Source: Neonectria sp. B-13 (Eukaryota > Ascomycota > Sordariomycetes > Hypocreales > Nectriaceae). Taken from it: a stretch of 63,062 bases of DNA. Positions 36,794 to 47,963 of the stretch are shown here, one piece after another (position 1 is the first letter of the stretch; each line of letters starts with the position of its first letter). A program made the position numbers and the translations under genes. The notes under the pieces were generated by a model. It did no database searches and was not told where the DNA came from. It worked only from the letters and a program-made list of their open reading frames with translations. The DNA lies in contig NOKP01000061.1 in NCBI GenBank assembly GCA_002682825.1, forward strand, positions 1 through 63,062. The letters are read 5' to 3'.

Positions 36794-37898
36794 TTAGCGG
36801 CAGGGTGGGGACCGGCTCACGAGCGACAGTACCGACGCGCGTTGAAGGGGATCTTGGTTCTGCTGCAAATAGGTTTCGCGCACCATCTTCCAGGTTTTTG
36901 CAATGCACTGTTCACTGAACCCGGCAGCCCGGCCGGATGGGAGGGCCACGTCGACCCAGTTCTGCCCGACGGCCTTGGCCTCTTGAGGAACTTGATTCCT
37001 GCGGATGATCCAGACATGGGCGACGAAATGCGGCATGTGACCAACGTAAGATATTCCACGCGGCGACCTCGAGTCTCGACAGGCGTCCGCGATGGGTTGC
37101 ACCTCGGGCCAGGTCAACGGGCTGAACTGGACCGTGTCAAGGTCGACAAAGTAGCGAAAGCCAAACCACTGACCGCCAATGGCCCCGTTCCCCTTGCGGA
37201 ATGCAAAGAAGCCAAGGTCGGGAGGTGCCTTCTCGGGGGGGCCGCGACCAGCCGCAAGAGAGAAGATGCCGTGGAAATCCCGATCCCATTGGAAGTAATC
37301 GTACCTGGGGGGCGGCAGGGCGTGCTGGAGATCCAGGGCCGTCCCACCCCTCTCTGGTCACTGTCCAGCGTAGGGTATGTCCCGGGAAACCAGTGCGGAC
37401 TGGTGCAGAGTATGGCAAGGTTGAACTCCTCGAGGCGAGGGAACGTGCTAAGCGGTAGATTGGTTTCGAAAGGGAGCTCCTGGAGACTGTCGTCTTGGGA
37501 CGAATAAACGTGCCGATCAAAACGCTTGACAAAGGCCGCCTCGGTGATGGTGAGGACACTGCGCAGAGGAGATGGGCGATTTTCGGCCGTTGTCCTACCT
37601 TCGCGTTCCACGCCGGTGTCGGCGTCATCGTAGGTAAAACCACCCACCAAGTCCGCAAGGTATCATGGTCGGGATGAAGGCGAATGGCACGCCCGGAGCA
37701 GTTTCGGATCACGAGGCTCAGGAGCAACATGACCATTTCGTTCAGGTCGCGATGGGCGAGTCGGATCTGTAGCACGGCGGAGTCAGGAGCCGAGCAGGAA
37801 TCACCCTCCCAGAGGAAGATGATATGGGCGGGGAGCGCCTGAGCCCCAACGGCCCTACGGCACTCGAAGGGCAAATGTAAGTAGTTGAATCCCTTCAT
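36794..37898 (-). CDS. Conserved unknown protein, two single-base frameshifts
   Basis: Three consecutive minus-strand frames carry one continuous protein. MKGFNYLHLPFECRRAVGAQ ... IRLAHRDLNEMVMLLLSLVI leads into LVGGFTYDDADTGVEREG ... LSTFPRLEEFNLAILC, and then into TALDLQHALPPPRYDYFQWD ... FAFRKGNGAIGGQWFGFRYF, ending at the stop 36794. The first shift is at 37656 (CTTGCGGAC; a second C on the plus strand gives LADLVGG). The second is at the CCCC run 37347-37350, where a fifth C joins the frames. Corrected length from this Met is about 368 residues; the true start may be further upstream because the frame stays open to 38090. FPRLEEFNLAI hints at a leucine-rich or F-box-like layout, but I cannot assign a family. 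Likely a real gene with sequencing errors. Confidence 0.55.
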
Positions 37899-39197
37899 GT
37901 CAAGCACCGGGGCGGTAGGACGAGTAGACGTGTCGATAGGAGGGATCAAGCAGGGTGCTGGCGTCGCCCTCGGGCTCGACCGCCAGCGGGCCGCTCTTGT
38001 TGGGAAGAGGTTGCTGAATGCGACGGGCTGGCGACAAGGCACCGTCCCCGCCACCTCGGAGAGAGACGCGTCGGATGCCGTGCATAACAAGAGGCGCGAT
38101 CCTCTTCCGCCTCGGCCTGGGCCTCATCTCTCTCGAGGCGACCTACTAGTAATTAAGTACGTAAGTATTTCAGGAGTCGAGGTTGGAAATACCCAAGGAC
38201 GGAGGATCGGATGTACCGGATAAGAAGAAGACGATAGGGTGAGAGGAGGGAAGTCAGCGAAATCGGGGAGAAAAGCAAATTCGGTGCCGATAAAGGCTCG
38301 ATGAGGTGGTAAAGTCCGTTCGAAGGGCAGACGGGAGGGAAATCGTGCGTTTGTGACTAGGAAAACAACAGAACAATACGCTCGGTAGGTTGCGAAAGGC
38401 GAAAACGCAGAAGTACGCGTGTATCCAGCCCTCGGCAGATCTAGGTGCACGAACAGGAAAGTGAGCGACTGGACCTTGGCGAGCGAGGGGAGGGGAGAGA
38501 AGAGGAGAGGTCAGGACATGAGTACGAATCAAGACTTGGGAGCAGAGCGTACGTAGTATATTGCTCGATCGTAGACCTCGAGCGTAGAAGAAGGCGATGA
38601 GAGCGAGAGCCTGGAGAGGGCCAAGAGAGGGCTAAGACGGCAGGTCACCAACGTGCGTGCCTGGTAGGTAGATAGGTAGGTATGTAGGTAGGTAAACATA
38701 CCAATGAGGAGACAAGACCAGCAGGCAAGTAGGTAAGTAAGCAGGTAGTCAAGTAGTGTACACCTCAACGGTCGCGTTGCCTGGGGCGCACGCGCTGTTG
38801 TGAATGCATCGTCCGTGAATCAGCCCCGCCAAATACAAGTCAGGCAAAGGCACCTACCTACGGCATCCCCTAAGGAAGGGAGTGAATAAGAAACGGAGGA
38901 AGTCATCAATCAGTTGGGCGATGCTCGCCGACATAGGTGGGTTGAAGGTAAGGGCGTATTCAGAGAGCTGAGCTCGCATGGACGGAGAGGGGGTGCATCT
39001 AGGAACTGTAGACCACTTCAGTTAACTGGCAGCATTGAGAATGATTTAAATGATTGAATGAATAAGCTGACATAGAAGACATGTTTGAGAGTCTTGAGGG
39101 GGGTCCTGTCTACCATCTAGAGATACTTGTTTCGGTCAGAATGAGGTACTGCAATCGCACACTTCGACAATTATCGAAAACAAAGGAAGCACAAGGT
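37899..39197. other. Intergenic with GTAG-type simple repeats
   Basis: Contains an open minus-strand extension of the previous gene up to 38090, then spacer. At 38660-38755 there is an imperfect (GTAG)n/(GTAA)n simple-sequence tract. No other gene seen. Confidence 0.45.
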
Positions 39198-39985
39198 CTA
39201 GATGTCGTAATATGGCCGGTCCAGTATCACAAATGACCCCGGGAATAATTTGCGAGGATCCGTCCTCGCAAAGACCACGATAACGTCATGCTCAGGTCGA
39301 ATTCGGCCTACGCGGATGATATTATCCAGGTGACCCAGCAGTGTCCGAAGCCCAGGCCCATCTCCGAAAAGACCCTCCTCCGGGGCGCTGCCCGGTAGCT
39401 TAACCCGGCACCAGAAGACCAGCTCCTCCACATTTTCACAGTCCAGAACCTCCTTGCAAAACGCACTGAACATGAAGCAATCCGGGGTCGGCCTCGTGGA
39501 TACACGTGAATAGGCCATGGCAGCCGATAGCACACCAACAGAACCATATTGACCTGCGAGAGGTCCATTGGGAAAGTTGGCGCCAGTGGCATCGTGCTAA
39601 ATTCGGGAGAGTTAGAACACATCAGCGAGGCCGGTCGGCGCATTGGAGGGGAGTAACGAGGACAGCATTATAAGCATCATACCTTGGTAATGCCGACGGC
39701 TGCCGCCCTCGTCTTCCTGGTCCCGACAACGCTTCAAACGGGGTGCGTGGTCCGGCCTATATCGGTGGGTTAGCGCGCGCACACACACACACACGCGAAG
39801 GCCAAGAGGCAACGGCGCAAGGGAACGAATGGGGGGGGGGGGGGGGGGGATAAGGTGATTTGGCTTCGTAGGGAAAAGGACGTAAGAAAATATGAGTCAA
39901 GGGCGAACCTGATGATCTCCTCTGCGGCCTCTGCCGATCTGCCGTGCATATCGTCAAAGCAGAAGAAGGGTAGCGGGAGGTCCAT
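39198..39985 (-). CDS. Small three-exon protein of unknown function
   Basis: Exons 39909-39985, 39683-39756 and 39198-39553 join in phase to give 168 residues. It begins MDLPLPFFCFDDMHGRSAEA, continues through a basic-acidic linker (RPDHAPRLKRCRDQEDEGGS) and a Gly-Ser-Val segment, and ends with VIVVFARTDPRKLFPGSFVI and DRPYYDI. Donors are GTTCGC (weak) and GTATGA; acceptors ATATAG and TCGCAG. The 152-bp first intron contains a CA run and a 19-G run. No family recognised. Correct phase across both introns supports a real gene, but the weak first donor makes exon 1 less certain than exons 2-3. Confidence 0.5.
39780..39849. repeat. CA microsatellite and 19-base G run
   Basis: Alternating CA at 39780-39794 and an uninterrupted run of 19 G at 39831-39849 lie inside the first intron of the 39198-39985 gene. 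Runs of this length are prone to both biological and sequencing length error. Confidence 0.9.
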
Positions 39986-40987
39986 AGTTGATTATGATAC
40001 TGCAGTGACTCCGACATAGAGGGAAGAGGACGATGCTGAGGAGGGAGAAGGACTAAAGGAAGAAGGTGAGAGGGAAAAGGGCCATTAGGTAGGTAACGCC
40101 GCGCTCATGAAGAAGCGAGCGAGAACTGATGAACAATGGACAATGAAAACGAGTGACCAATCGGTGGTCCTGATGAACGTAGAAGGTGCCTTTGTTTGGT
40201 ATTGGCCGTTTTCTCGCACAGGGGAAAAACGCGACTCCGACTGCCACACAGTCGGCCTCTGCCGTAAAAGGAGAAGCCTGATGGAAACTGAAAAGACATT
40301 GGAAAGAAGGCGACTGACGAAACTGTAGGAGTTGGAGGAGTGTGAAGAGCGAGATGAGGCATCCTTATATTATCTGCCTTTTCTTCTTATTTTACCTGTT
40401 GAGACCCTGCTTGGCAACAGGCCCCGAAAAAGCACATGGAGCTCCTGGTTCTGTTCAAATCCAGATTTTGCTGAGGGTTACAGCAATAAGACGGAGAAGA
40501 GATGAATATTATCCTCCAACCTCCACTTTTCCAACCCATATTGACTTCCCTCTTACCCACTTTGCATACTATCAACCAAGCTAGCTGGGGTAAAAACCTC
40601 CTCCTTTCTTCAGTTCTCAAACAGCATCTCCAAAAACCAAGATTGCAACATCAGCCTTCTTGTTCCTTCCCTTTCCTAGCTTTCCTCCATTTTCCTCCAC
40701 TGTGTTCCTCTTCGCATTGCACCCCCTTAGCTGCCCCAGCAGCCCTAGCCCTAAGCTATTAGGATGTATCGTATCCCTGACGTCTGCCATTTCTTGTGCT
40801 GCAGATTAGCGCAGATCAGACCAATTGATAAGGCAGGTTTGCCAGGTCTGCCCATAGGTACTGGGGCCTCTAGGTCTTATCCAGCAGTCTATGCCTAATT
40901 TAGTGTGCTAGGTACACAGGTTCAATCTCTGTTGGCTGGCTTTTCCAAGGAGGGACCAATTCCTTAGTCACAGCTCAATCAGAGATT
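39986..40987. other. Intergenic, no gene seen
   Basis: Spacer with short frames only. A GGTTCAATCTC stretch at 40918-40928 resembles a B box on the plus strand but has no matching A box or cloverleaf. Confidence 0.35.
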
Positions 40988-41062
40988 GGGGCCCTGGCCG
41001 GACTCGAACCGACTGCCTTCGTAAAGGCTGACCTTGACAGTAACCACTCTGCCACAGGGGTG
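40988..41062 (-). ncRNA. tRNA-like pol III sequence (tRNA pseudogene or SINE head)
   Basis: On the minus strand a near-perfect A box TGGCAGAGTGGT (41043-41054) is followed 32 bases later by a perfect B box GGTTCGAGTCC (41000-41010). The T stem pairs (GTCGG/CCGGC), and a five-pair hairpin GCCTT-TACG-AAGGC sits where class II tRNAs (Leu, Ser) have their long variable arm. The acceptor stem pairs only partly (CCCTG/CAGGG). Between the D arm and the hairpin only CTGTCAAGGTCAG remains. It could form a three-pair anticodon stem with AAG (Leu) in the loop, but U33 is C and the stem is short. So it is probably a decayed tRNA-Leu or a tRNA-derived SINE 5' end rather than a working tRNA. Confidence 0.5.
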
Positions 41063-41272
41063 ATCGATCTTATACACATTTGGGGAAGCGCCAGCGAGAA
41101 GAGAGCCCCTCCCTGTCCAGGGATTCAAACGAGACTTCGGCGACACCTGACAGAGCACATCGTCAGAAAAACCTGGCAGCAGACACCGCAGCTGTGCGCC
41201 AAACCCGCATCGAGAGGGAAGACCGGCAGTCTCCATACGCAGGGCTGATGAGTACAAAAGACCCACAAGAAG

Positions 41273-42390
41273 GTGATGAAGGACCTGCTTGAGGAGCTTG
41301 CAGTTGGAGTGGGGAAGCCCTTCTTGCGGCTGGCTCGAGTGGTAGCTGCGGAGTCCGTCGAAGACATCAATGATCTGGTGTTGACAATCATTCAGGCACC
41401 TCTTACTCTGATCCGAGCTGTGGGGGCTGGATCTGAGCATGCCGTGGCTCGGCTGGACAAGGACGTGGATTTACCTATGAGCCTTCAGACCACAGTGCGG
41501 AACGAGGGCGGGGAAGCAGAAGGTACGGGATACTGTGAGAGGGGGTGACCAGTTCTACAATGTCGATTTCAGTTGATTATGGAGGTGGGGTAGTCGGGAG
41601 AGAAGTTAGTGCATTACCGAGATACATATAGAAACATGAGAGCTTTTTGGCCTGTAATTTACTACGTACCTATGCGAAAACCGCCTGACCCAGGGCCCGC
41701 GCTGCTTCTCAGCAGCAAAAGTGTGCCCAGAAGCTCTGAAGTCCTTGACACCGTTTATTGGATCGTTCGCAGTCATTTTCTATTGCGCAGGCTCTCAAGT
41801 TTGCAGAGCCTTCTAGAGGCTTTGATTATCATCATGTGAAGAACATCGCTGGAACTGAGCTGCTGATTCGCAAAATTGAGCGCTTGAGCTATTAGGAATG
41901 CTATGAAGGGCTTATGCAGATTCTCCGAGGTGCCGGTAAGAACGCGAACAAGAAGCCATAAAGGAGAGTTCTCCTACCCAGATTCCGCAGTTGATGAAGC
42001 GTCTCCAAGGCAGCTTGCTGTTGCTCTACATAATCTCTTCCCAAATGTTCTTGCGAATGCCCTTGATACTGGTTTGGTTTCCGGCACCTCGAAGGGTACT
42101 TGTCAACAGCTCAGTGACGATTGATGGATCCGTCGTATCTCTGTCCTTGCCGTACTCTTAGTCAGCCTTTCAGACTTTTCCTTTCATCTCCTGAGCTGTT
42201 TGGTATTCAGGAACCCGTTAACTTTGAAGTCGTCCCCGGGTATTTCGATCGTAGTGGCTGGGATTTCCCGGATAAGACGGCCTCGTGTGGTCATGGCAGA
42301 CTCGTTAGTCGGGAGAGTTCAAATGTTTTAAAGCAGACTAAGCCAGCCATTTTCCGAACAGGTAATCCTGCGCTCTGCGTAACGATGTGA
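41273..42390 (+). pseudogene. Unidentified coding-like relic
   Basis: Two stretches read like protein. At 41273-41548: MKDLLEELAVGVGKPFLRLA, RVVAAESVEDINDLVLTIIQ, LIRAVGAGSEHAVARLDKDV. At about 41790-41960: LKFAEPSRGFDYHHVKNIAG, TELLIRKIERLSY-stop-ECYEGL and MQILRGAGKNANKKP-stop. Further downstream, similarity to any reading frame becomes unclear. I do not recognise the family. Stops and frame changes suggest decay. Confidence 0.35.
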
Positions 42391-43239
42391 AACACTACAA
42401 CATCGTCTGTAAGTTTCAGGATCATTGGTTAGCGGGTGCTATGCAACGGAAGGGTATGAACGTATTTGTCCCTTCGATGGAGAGGATCGGAGGCGAAAAC
42501 ATATGATGAAAGAGAGAGTCCAGCGTCTCCTTTTTAGTTGTTGTTGTGGTGCCATGAAGAAAGACCAGCGTATCAAAAAACTTGCGAACGTGTAGTAGTA
42601 AGGTGTATTTGGGCTTCGGGCAAGGTGAGGAGAGGAACCAGAGAACTTGGATAGCTGAAGAGTTAGCCCTGAGAATTCGAGATGATGGATAGTCCCGAAT
42701 TTTCAAACGAACCTGTTGCAGCCCCGGGTTTGGCCTTTGGCTTTGCCATTAACTTAGCTGTTGGGGATTCCTCTGATGGCGAAAAAAAAGTCCGCTGATG
42801 GCGGCGTGGGCTCTGGACCTTGGTCTACAGACCGCGCCGATTGTTCCCGCATCGTTACAAGTAGGGAGGACGCCGTTCCAGTGACTGATAGGTGAGCCCA
42901 GATGTTTTCCGTCGTTGTCGCTCGGATCCTGACTACGCCAGTGATACATGACATGAGGCTGTGGGAATTCGTCGACGTGCTCCTGGTTTTCATGCGCGCC
43001 TTAAAGACTCGGTCCACGCTGAAAAAACGCTTCGACTACGCGTTCAACCCGGAGTTCATGTCACCTCTCCTCAATGCGCCTTTGCGCCTTTGCGCCAACT
43101 CGATATCCAAGTACGCCATGACTGGAAGAGACTGTTATGCCTGTACCGTATCCGGACCTTAATGTCTGCTGGCCCAATACAGTACGAAGTAGAGAACGGA
43201 ATCACTCTCAACAATACAATTTCGTTCAGGTTAGCGCTC
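42391..43239. other. Downstream flank of the FAD oxidase gene
   Basis: No recognisable gene. Complementary open frames on both strands at 42750-43160 show no motifs. Confidence 0.4.
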
Positions 43240-44805
43240 TTATTCTGGCGCAGAGCTACTTGCTGTTCGTAGCGCACTGTTCGAATCGATCCATTCCTGC
43301 AGGTCACCGATAATCTGGTACGTGGGATTTGCCGAGTGCCCATCGCCGCCCGGCTTGTCCCAGGCCCACAGGTTCGCATAGTGGGTGTCCAGGGTGTTCT
43401 GAATCATGTCCACGACGTAGTCGCCGATGACAGGCAAGAACTTCCATCCGTGGAACGACCCACCCGTCGCCAGGTACAGGTTGTTGCAGTGTGGGTGCGG
43501 TGAGATGAGGAAGTCTCCTGTCGGTGTGGATGCGTCCCTGTTTAGTACACCGGTCAGTCAGGGTTATTGCTTCGTCACGATGCGGGATGCGGGATGCGGG
43601 ATGCGGGCGGGATGCGAGATGTGGGAGGAGAAGGAAGGAAGAGGCGCACGCGGCGCGGCGCGAAGGAGCTCGGGGGTCGTTGCATTCCACATACCAGCAC
43701 ATCCGATATGCCTCGATCTTGATCTTCTCGACCTCCTTGCCGTACAGCCCATTGAGCGCCCGTCGCGCGTAATCCTCGAAGAACTTGAGGAAGTACGGGT
43801 CTGGGTCTGTCCAAGTGTTGTACATAGACTGGTCTGGGACAACAGACATGGCCTCACCGGTGGGCGGGAAGACTTGGTAGTTGGTGAAGCAGAGGTCGCA
43901 GTTGAACTTGATGGTGCCGTCATCCAGAATGGACATTCCCTCGCCTGTGGAAAGAAGAGAAGTCAGCCGGGCCGTTTGCGTGACGTAATTCTCCAATTGG
44001 AGGAACCCCTACCTTTAACCTGCGGCAAGCAGTTCTTGAACACCGGAATCGGCGCAAACTTGTCCTTCTGCGCGCCGTGCAGCTTCGCGTAGAAGCTGAC
44101 GGCGCCCGTGGCCAACAGCCGGTCGCCGGCATGCAGCTGCGTCCTCTCTCGCGCGCTCTGCGCCAGAAGCGACGCTGTCCTGGCGCCCGTGGCCAGCAAG
44201 ATCTTGTCGGCGCGCATCGTCGAGCCGTCCCGCATCACGACGCCCGTGCACTGGCCGTCGGCGCCAAACTCCAGCGAGCTCATCTCGCCCACCACGTAGT
44301 CGACGCCCAGGTCCACAGCCGCCTGCACCACCGCGCCAAGAGCCTTGTCCGCCCGTGCGAAGCCGACGTTGGGGTTGTACAGCACGTGGTCCACGCCCTT
44401 GAAGTCGGCCGTGGCCAGCGCCCCGTTCCAGCGCCGCCGCACCTCGTCCACGGGCAGCAGCTCCGAGTCGTTGGCGATGCCCATGTTGCGGTACGAGGCG
44501 ATGCTCTCCTCGCCAAACGACGTCGCGTCTGCCCGCAGCATGCCCACCTCGTGATACCACGTCTTGTACAGTTCGTCCTGCCGCCAGAGGGGCATGGCCT
44601 TGGCCAGCATGCGCATGTAGAGCCTGTCCGGATAGTCATCCCGGACGATCTTGTTGATGTCATGAGACGCGGCTCTGGGGTTCGGGAAGCCCACCGTATC
44701 GACAAGGGTCACTTTGACGTCGCCCTTCTTGATGAGGGACAGGGCCGTGGCGGCACCGAAGTTGCCAGCCCCGATGATGAGGACAGAGGGAGAAGGAGAA
44801 GTCAT
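43240..44805 (-). CDS. FAD-dependent amine oxidase (sarcosine oxidase/amadoriase family)
   Basis: Three exons, 44013-44805, 43695-43944 and 43240-43537, with introns of 68 and 156 bp; all phases agree and give 446 residues. The ATG at 44805 puts the FAD-binding beta-alpha-beta motif at residue 8 (VLIIGAGNFGAATALSLIKK). SHDINKIVRDDYPDRLYMRM, WRQDELYKTWYHEVGMLRAD and ILLATGARTASLLA follow the DAO fold (PF01266). The segment YRMCW, split by intron 2 from DASTPTGDFLISPHP, carries the Cys to which this family links FAD covalently. LYLATGGSFHGWKFLPVIGD is the C-terminal FAD-binding GG(S)xHGxKF motif. Length matches fungal L-saccharopine, fructosyl-amino-acid and sarcosine oxidases. It oxidises a secondary amine to imine with release of H2O2; the exact substrate is not decidable. 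No peroxisomal SKL/AKL tail (it ends APE). Best-preserved enzyme gene in the window. Confidence 0.9.
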
Positions 44806-47800
44806 GCTTGTGTGTTGCTGGCCAACGCTAACGCCTACGTGCTTGGTTTCTTGGTTGTTTGCGGCTCGCTGCACCGGCTTCTGCGGCTGCGCCTTGTAGA
44901 AAGTCGCTTTGCTTCAAATCCCTCCTTCTCATACAAATATTCTAAGGAATTGAGATCTCGTTCAGAGAGCTTCCTCTTGCGGCCGCGGGTTTCAGGAAGG
45001 GTCGGGTGGTTGTGACGCGTAGGGTCGGGATCGCTGCGTAGGATTTCGTAGCCGGACCGTTGGGAGACTCCAAAGAAAGAGAAAATATCGGTCTTGTAAT
45101 TGATGAGCCCTTGGCTTCAAGGAATTCGTGCGCCTCGAGTACACGGCCTTCTGGGCTGTTATGCCTTGTAGCACCCATTTTGCTGATGTAAGGGGGTAAG
45201 TAAGATGTGGTGGTGTAGGAAGATTTGGTGTGCGGTGTTTTTTCCCACACGCTTACCCCAGCAAAAGATGGCCAGGCAAGGCACTGACAAAGGGCACCCG
45301 GAACTCCACGAGTTATTCGTGGTCCACTTGCGGCCCCAGTCAAGTCACCAGTGACAGAATCCCAATTGACCAGTTAGGTATTCCAGGAGCCGGGACGACT
45401 CCAGCCACAAGTCGGGTTGTCCACGGCTCATGTCCAGTATGTACGAAGTACCACACTTGCATGGGGAGTGCCTGAATGTACATACGTTGTACGAAGGCCC
45501 AGGCTCTCTTCGACGCCGGTGGGGGTTACTGTCGAAGGAACAAGGTGAGATTGACGTGTCCCACCGGCATCTGGCGAAGGGGGCACCGGACGTTGTTTGG
45601 CCGGGGTGGAAACGAAGGGGAAAACGAGGCTGTTGTACGATGTCATACTGCCAAGAAAACCGACGGCACTTAGTGTCGGTGCTGGGTGCGACAAGCTAAC
45701 AACGAGCGAGGGGAGAAGAGAAAGCTTACTTTTTCTCCCTGTGTTTACTTGGTGTACGAATGCTGTACTTTGTGCGCCCCCCTTCTCAAAACAGGAAAAG
45801 CAAAATATCCTAGCTGCTAAAAAATAAAAATACACGAAAAGACTCAACTTCGTGTTGTCGGACTCGGGAGGGCTGGTGTAATCGTTTGCTGTTGGTGTGT
45901 CTTTTCGTGGCGCCGGGACACCGGGACGCCGGCCGCTTTCTTGACGCTTTTGGTGGCTTGGTGTCAGTGGTCACCCCATACTGCATGTACTTCCTTTCTC
46001 CGCCTCGTCTCCAGAGTATGTGTTTCCATCCCGTGCGGCGGCGTTGCGCCATGTTTGCTGCTGCTGCTGCGTTCGCCGCCCGTTGTTGGCTCTGGCTCCA
46101 AAAGCACAAAGGCGTCCCCCCCCCCCGGTCTACTGCACATTCCGGCCCAGTCCAGTCCCCTGACATGCATCTTCTCCGGGAACACCCACAAGCGCCGCGC
46201 ATTAATTATCTGGGGTCGCTTGCTGGGATCCCACGAAATCTTCTCTCCGGGTCATACGCACAAAGTTGAGACCAGCTAATCTGTGGGTCCAGCGACCGAG
46301 TAATGCCCAGTCTTGACTCTTCTCTCCCGGGACCCTACCTTTCTCCCGTCCTACAAAATACCTCCCCTCCTTTGTACGTAGGTATGATTAATGTCTTTGC
46401 ACGGGTTCAACCAAGCCCGTTGTCGTGACACGTCCGTTACTTCCCTCCTTGCCGTCGCCTCTCTCCTGGTCGCCTGGTCCCCCTTGTCCTACCCCTCGTC
46501 TCTGGCCGATCCATGTCAAACTCAAACTCCTAGGTCCTTCATGCTCTAGGCCCGCACCGTTGGTAGTGAGCTCATATGGATGGGTGTGAGTGCAATTGCG
46601 ATTTGCGATTTGCGAGGCAAGTGTGTGTGGAGAAGAGTAGATGGACCATTGAGATCGGATCGCAAAAGCCTGGATTGAGGCACCATCTTGAACCCTTGAT
46701 CATGGGCCTCGTCCGCGTCGGTACCCAATCAGACCGGCTGCGGCCCCTAAATCCATCTCCTCATGACATCGTCATGACTGGAGTCTCTCTCGTCAGTCTC
46801 GTCAGTTTAAGTCCCCCTTGCTTCTCTTTCCCATACTACTCTACCCCAAGTGGCCCGTCCTCGTCGATCCCCAAACATCAAACATGCGAGTTTTCTACCA
46901 TCCACGATCCTGGTCCTGGGGTAATCAGGGCAAGGGACGGCCAATATATTTTTATTAGAGATTCGCCCTAACCGGCCTGACGCACTTGCACGGTGCTTGG
47001 CCGATGCAACCAACCCTCGGCAGACTTGTCACCACAACTGCAACTCCCGGCACATTTCCCTCCTGCAGGCCATTCAGGTGCCGCAGAGATACGGAGTTGA
47101 AGACCCTCCGCACAAGCCGCCGTCCCACGTACCTGGTGCCCCCACTGCCACTGCGCTGCTGCCATGAGAGCCATGAGGCATGAGATGAGCCAGCAGTCCG
47201 TCGAAACTGAATTCCGTTTCACACCCACACCGAACGTGGCTGTGCTTGCTTCTTCTCGAAGGATGCGGGCACGGTCGTACGACTCCCGTAGCGGCTGTGC
47301 AACCCCAACCTGATTTGTTTCAAAGAAAAGAAAGGGTGTCGAGTGTGCTGGCGCTCCGAGTGATTTTCCTCAACAGGCTCGTTGTCATTTGATATTCCTC
47401 CTTGGCAGCATTTATCGGTCAATGTCTCAAGACCGACCGGTCGAGTCCATCATTACTGTGAGAAGTAAATAAATCAACTCCTCGCCACCAATGGGAAAAG
47501 TCTTATTCGACGAGTGATTGGTACTGATGCTGGAGCTCGTTTCGGAGCTGAAGCCCGCCCCGGAACAGTACAGACATCAAGTCAGCGTGCCCATTTCCTG
47601 CGTCCTATCTCTTCCACCTCATCGAGCAGTATGGCCATGGCATGTCGTGTCGGTCCTCTAATTATTTTGGAAACCCGCAGGTTCCAGACAGAGACGAGTC
47701 TCCGTCGTGCGACTTGCAGCCGTCATCAGCCAGCCGTGGGGCTGGCTGAAAGGGCACTTTGGCCGACGCTGTCTCAGATGTAGGACCTGGCCAATGAGCA

Positions 47801-47963
47801 CGAGCTGCATATCGGGCAGCTTGCGGCGCCTCGCAGCATTCTTTCACCGGCCTTCGTCTTCCAATCATAATCTAGTCTATAAGAGGCGGGCAACTGACCG
47901 GTCGCGATCATGCCGCCCTCAAAAGAAAACACACATTATCGTCTGACCAGGCACTCATCATCA
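44806..47963. other. Gene-poor stretch between the FAD oxidase and the C2H2 gene
   Basis: About 3.2 kb with no recognisable gene. A minus-strand frame from ATG 45177 to 44942 (78 codons, GATRHNSPEGRVLEAHEFLE) lies upstream of the oxidase and in the same direction. It could be an upstream reading frame or chance. A C run occurs at 46117-46126. Other frames lack motifs. Confidence 0.4.

Noticed and set aside
44077..45015. 312-codon plus-strand frame opposite the FAD oxidase
   Set aside because: Antisense shadow of a GC-rich, well-conserved coding exon on the other strand.
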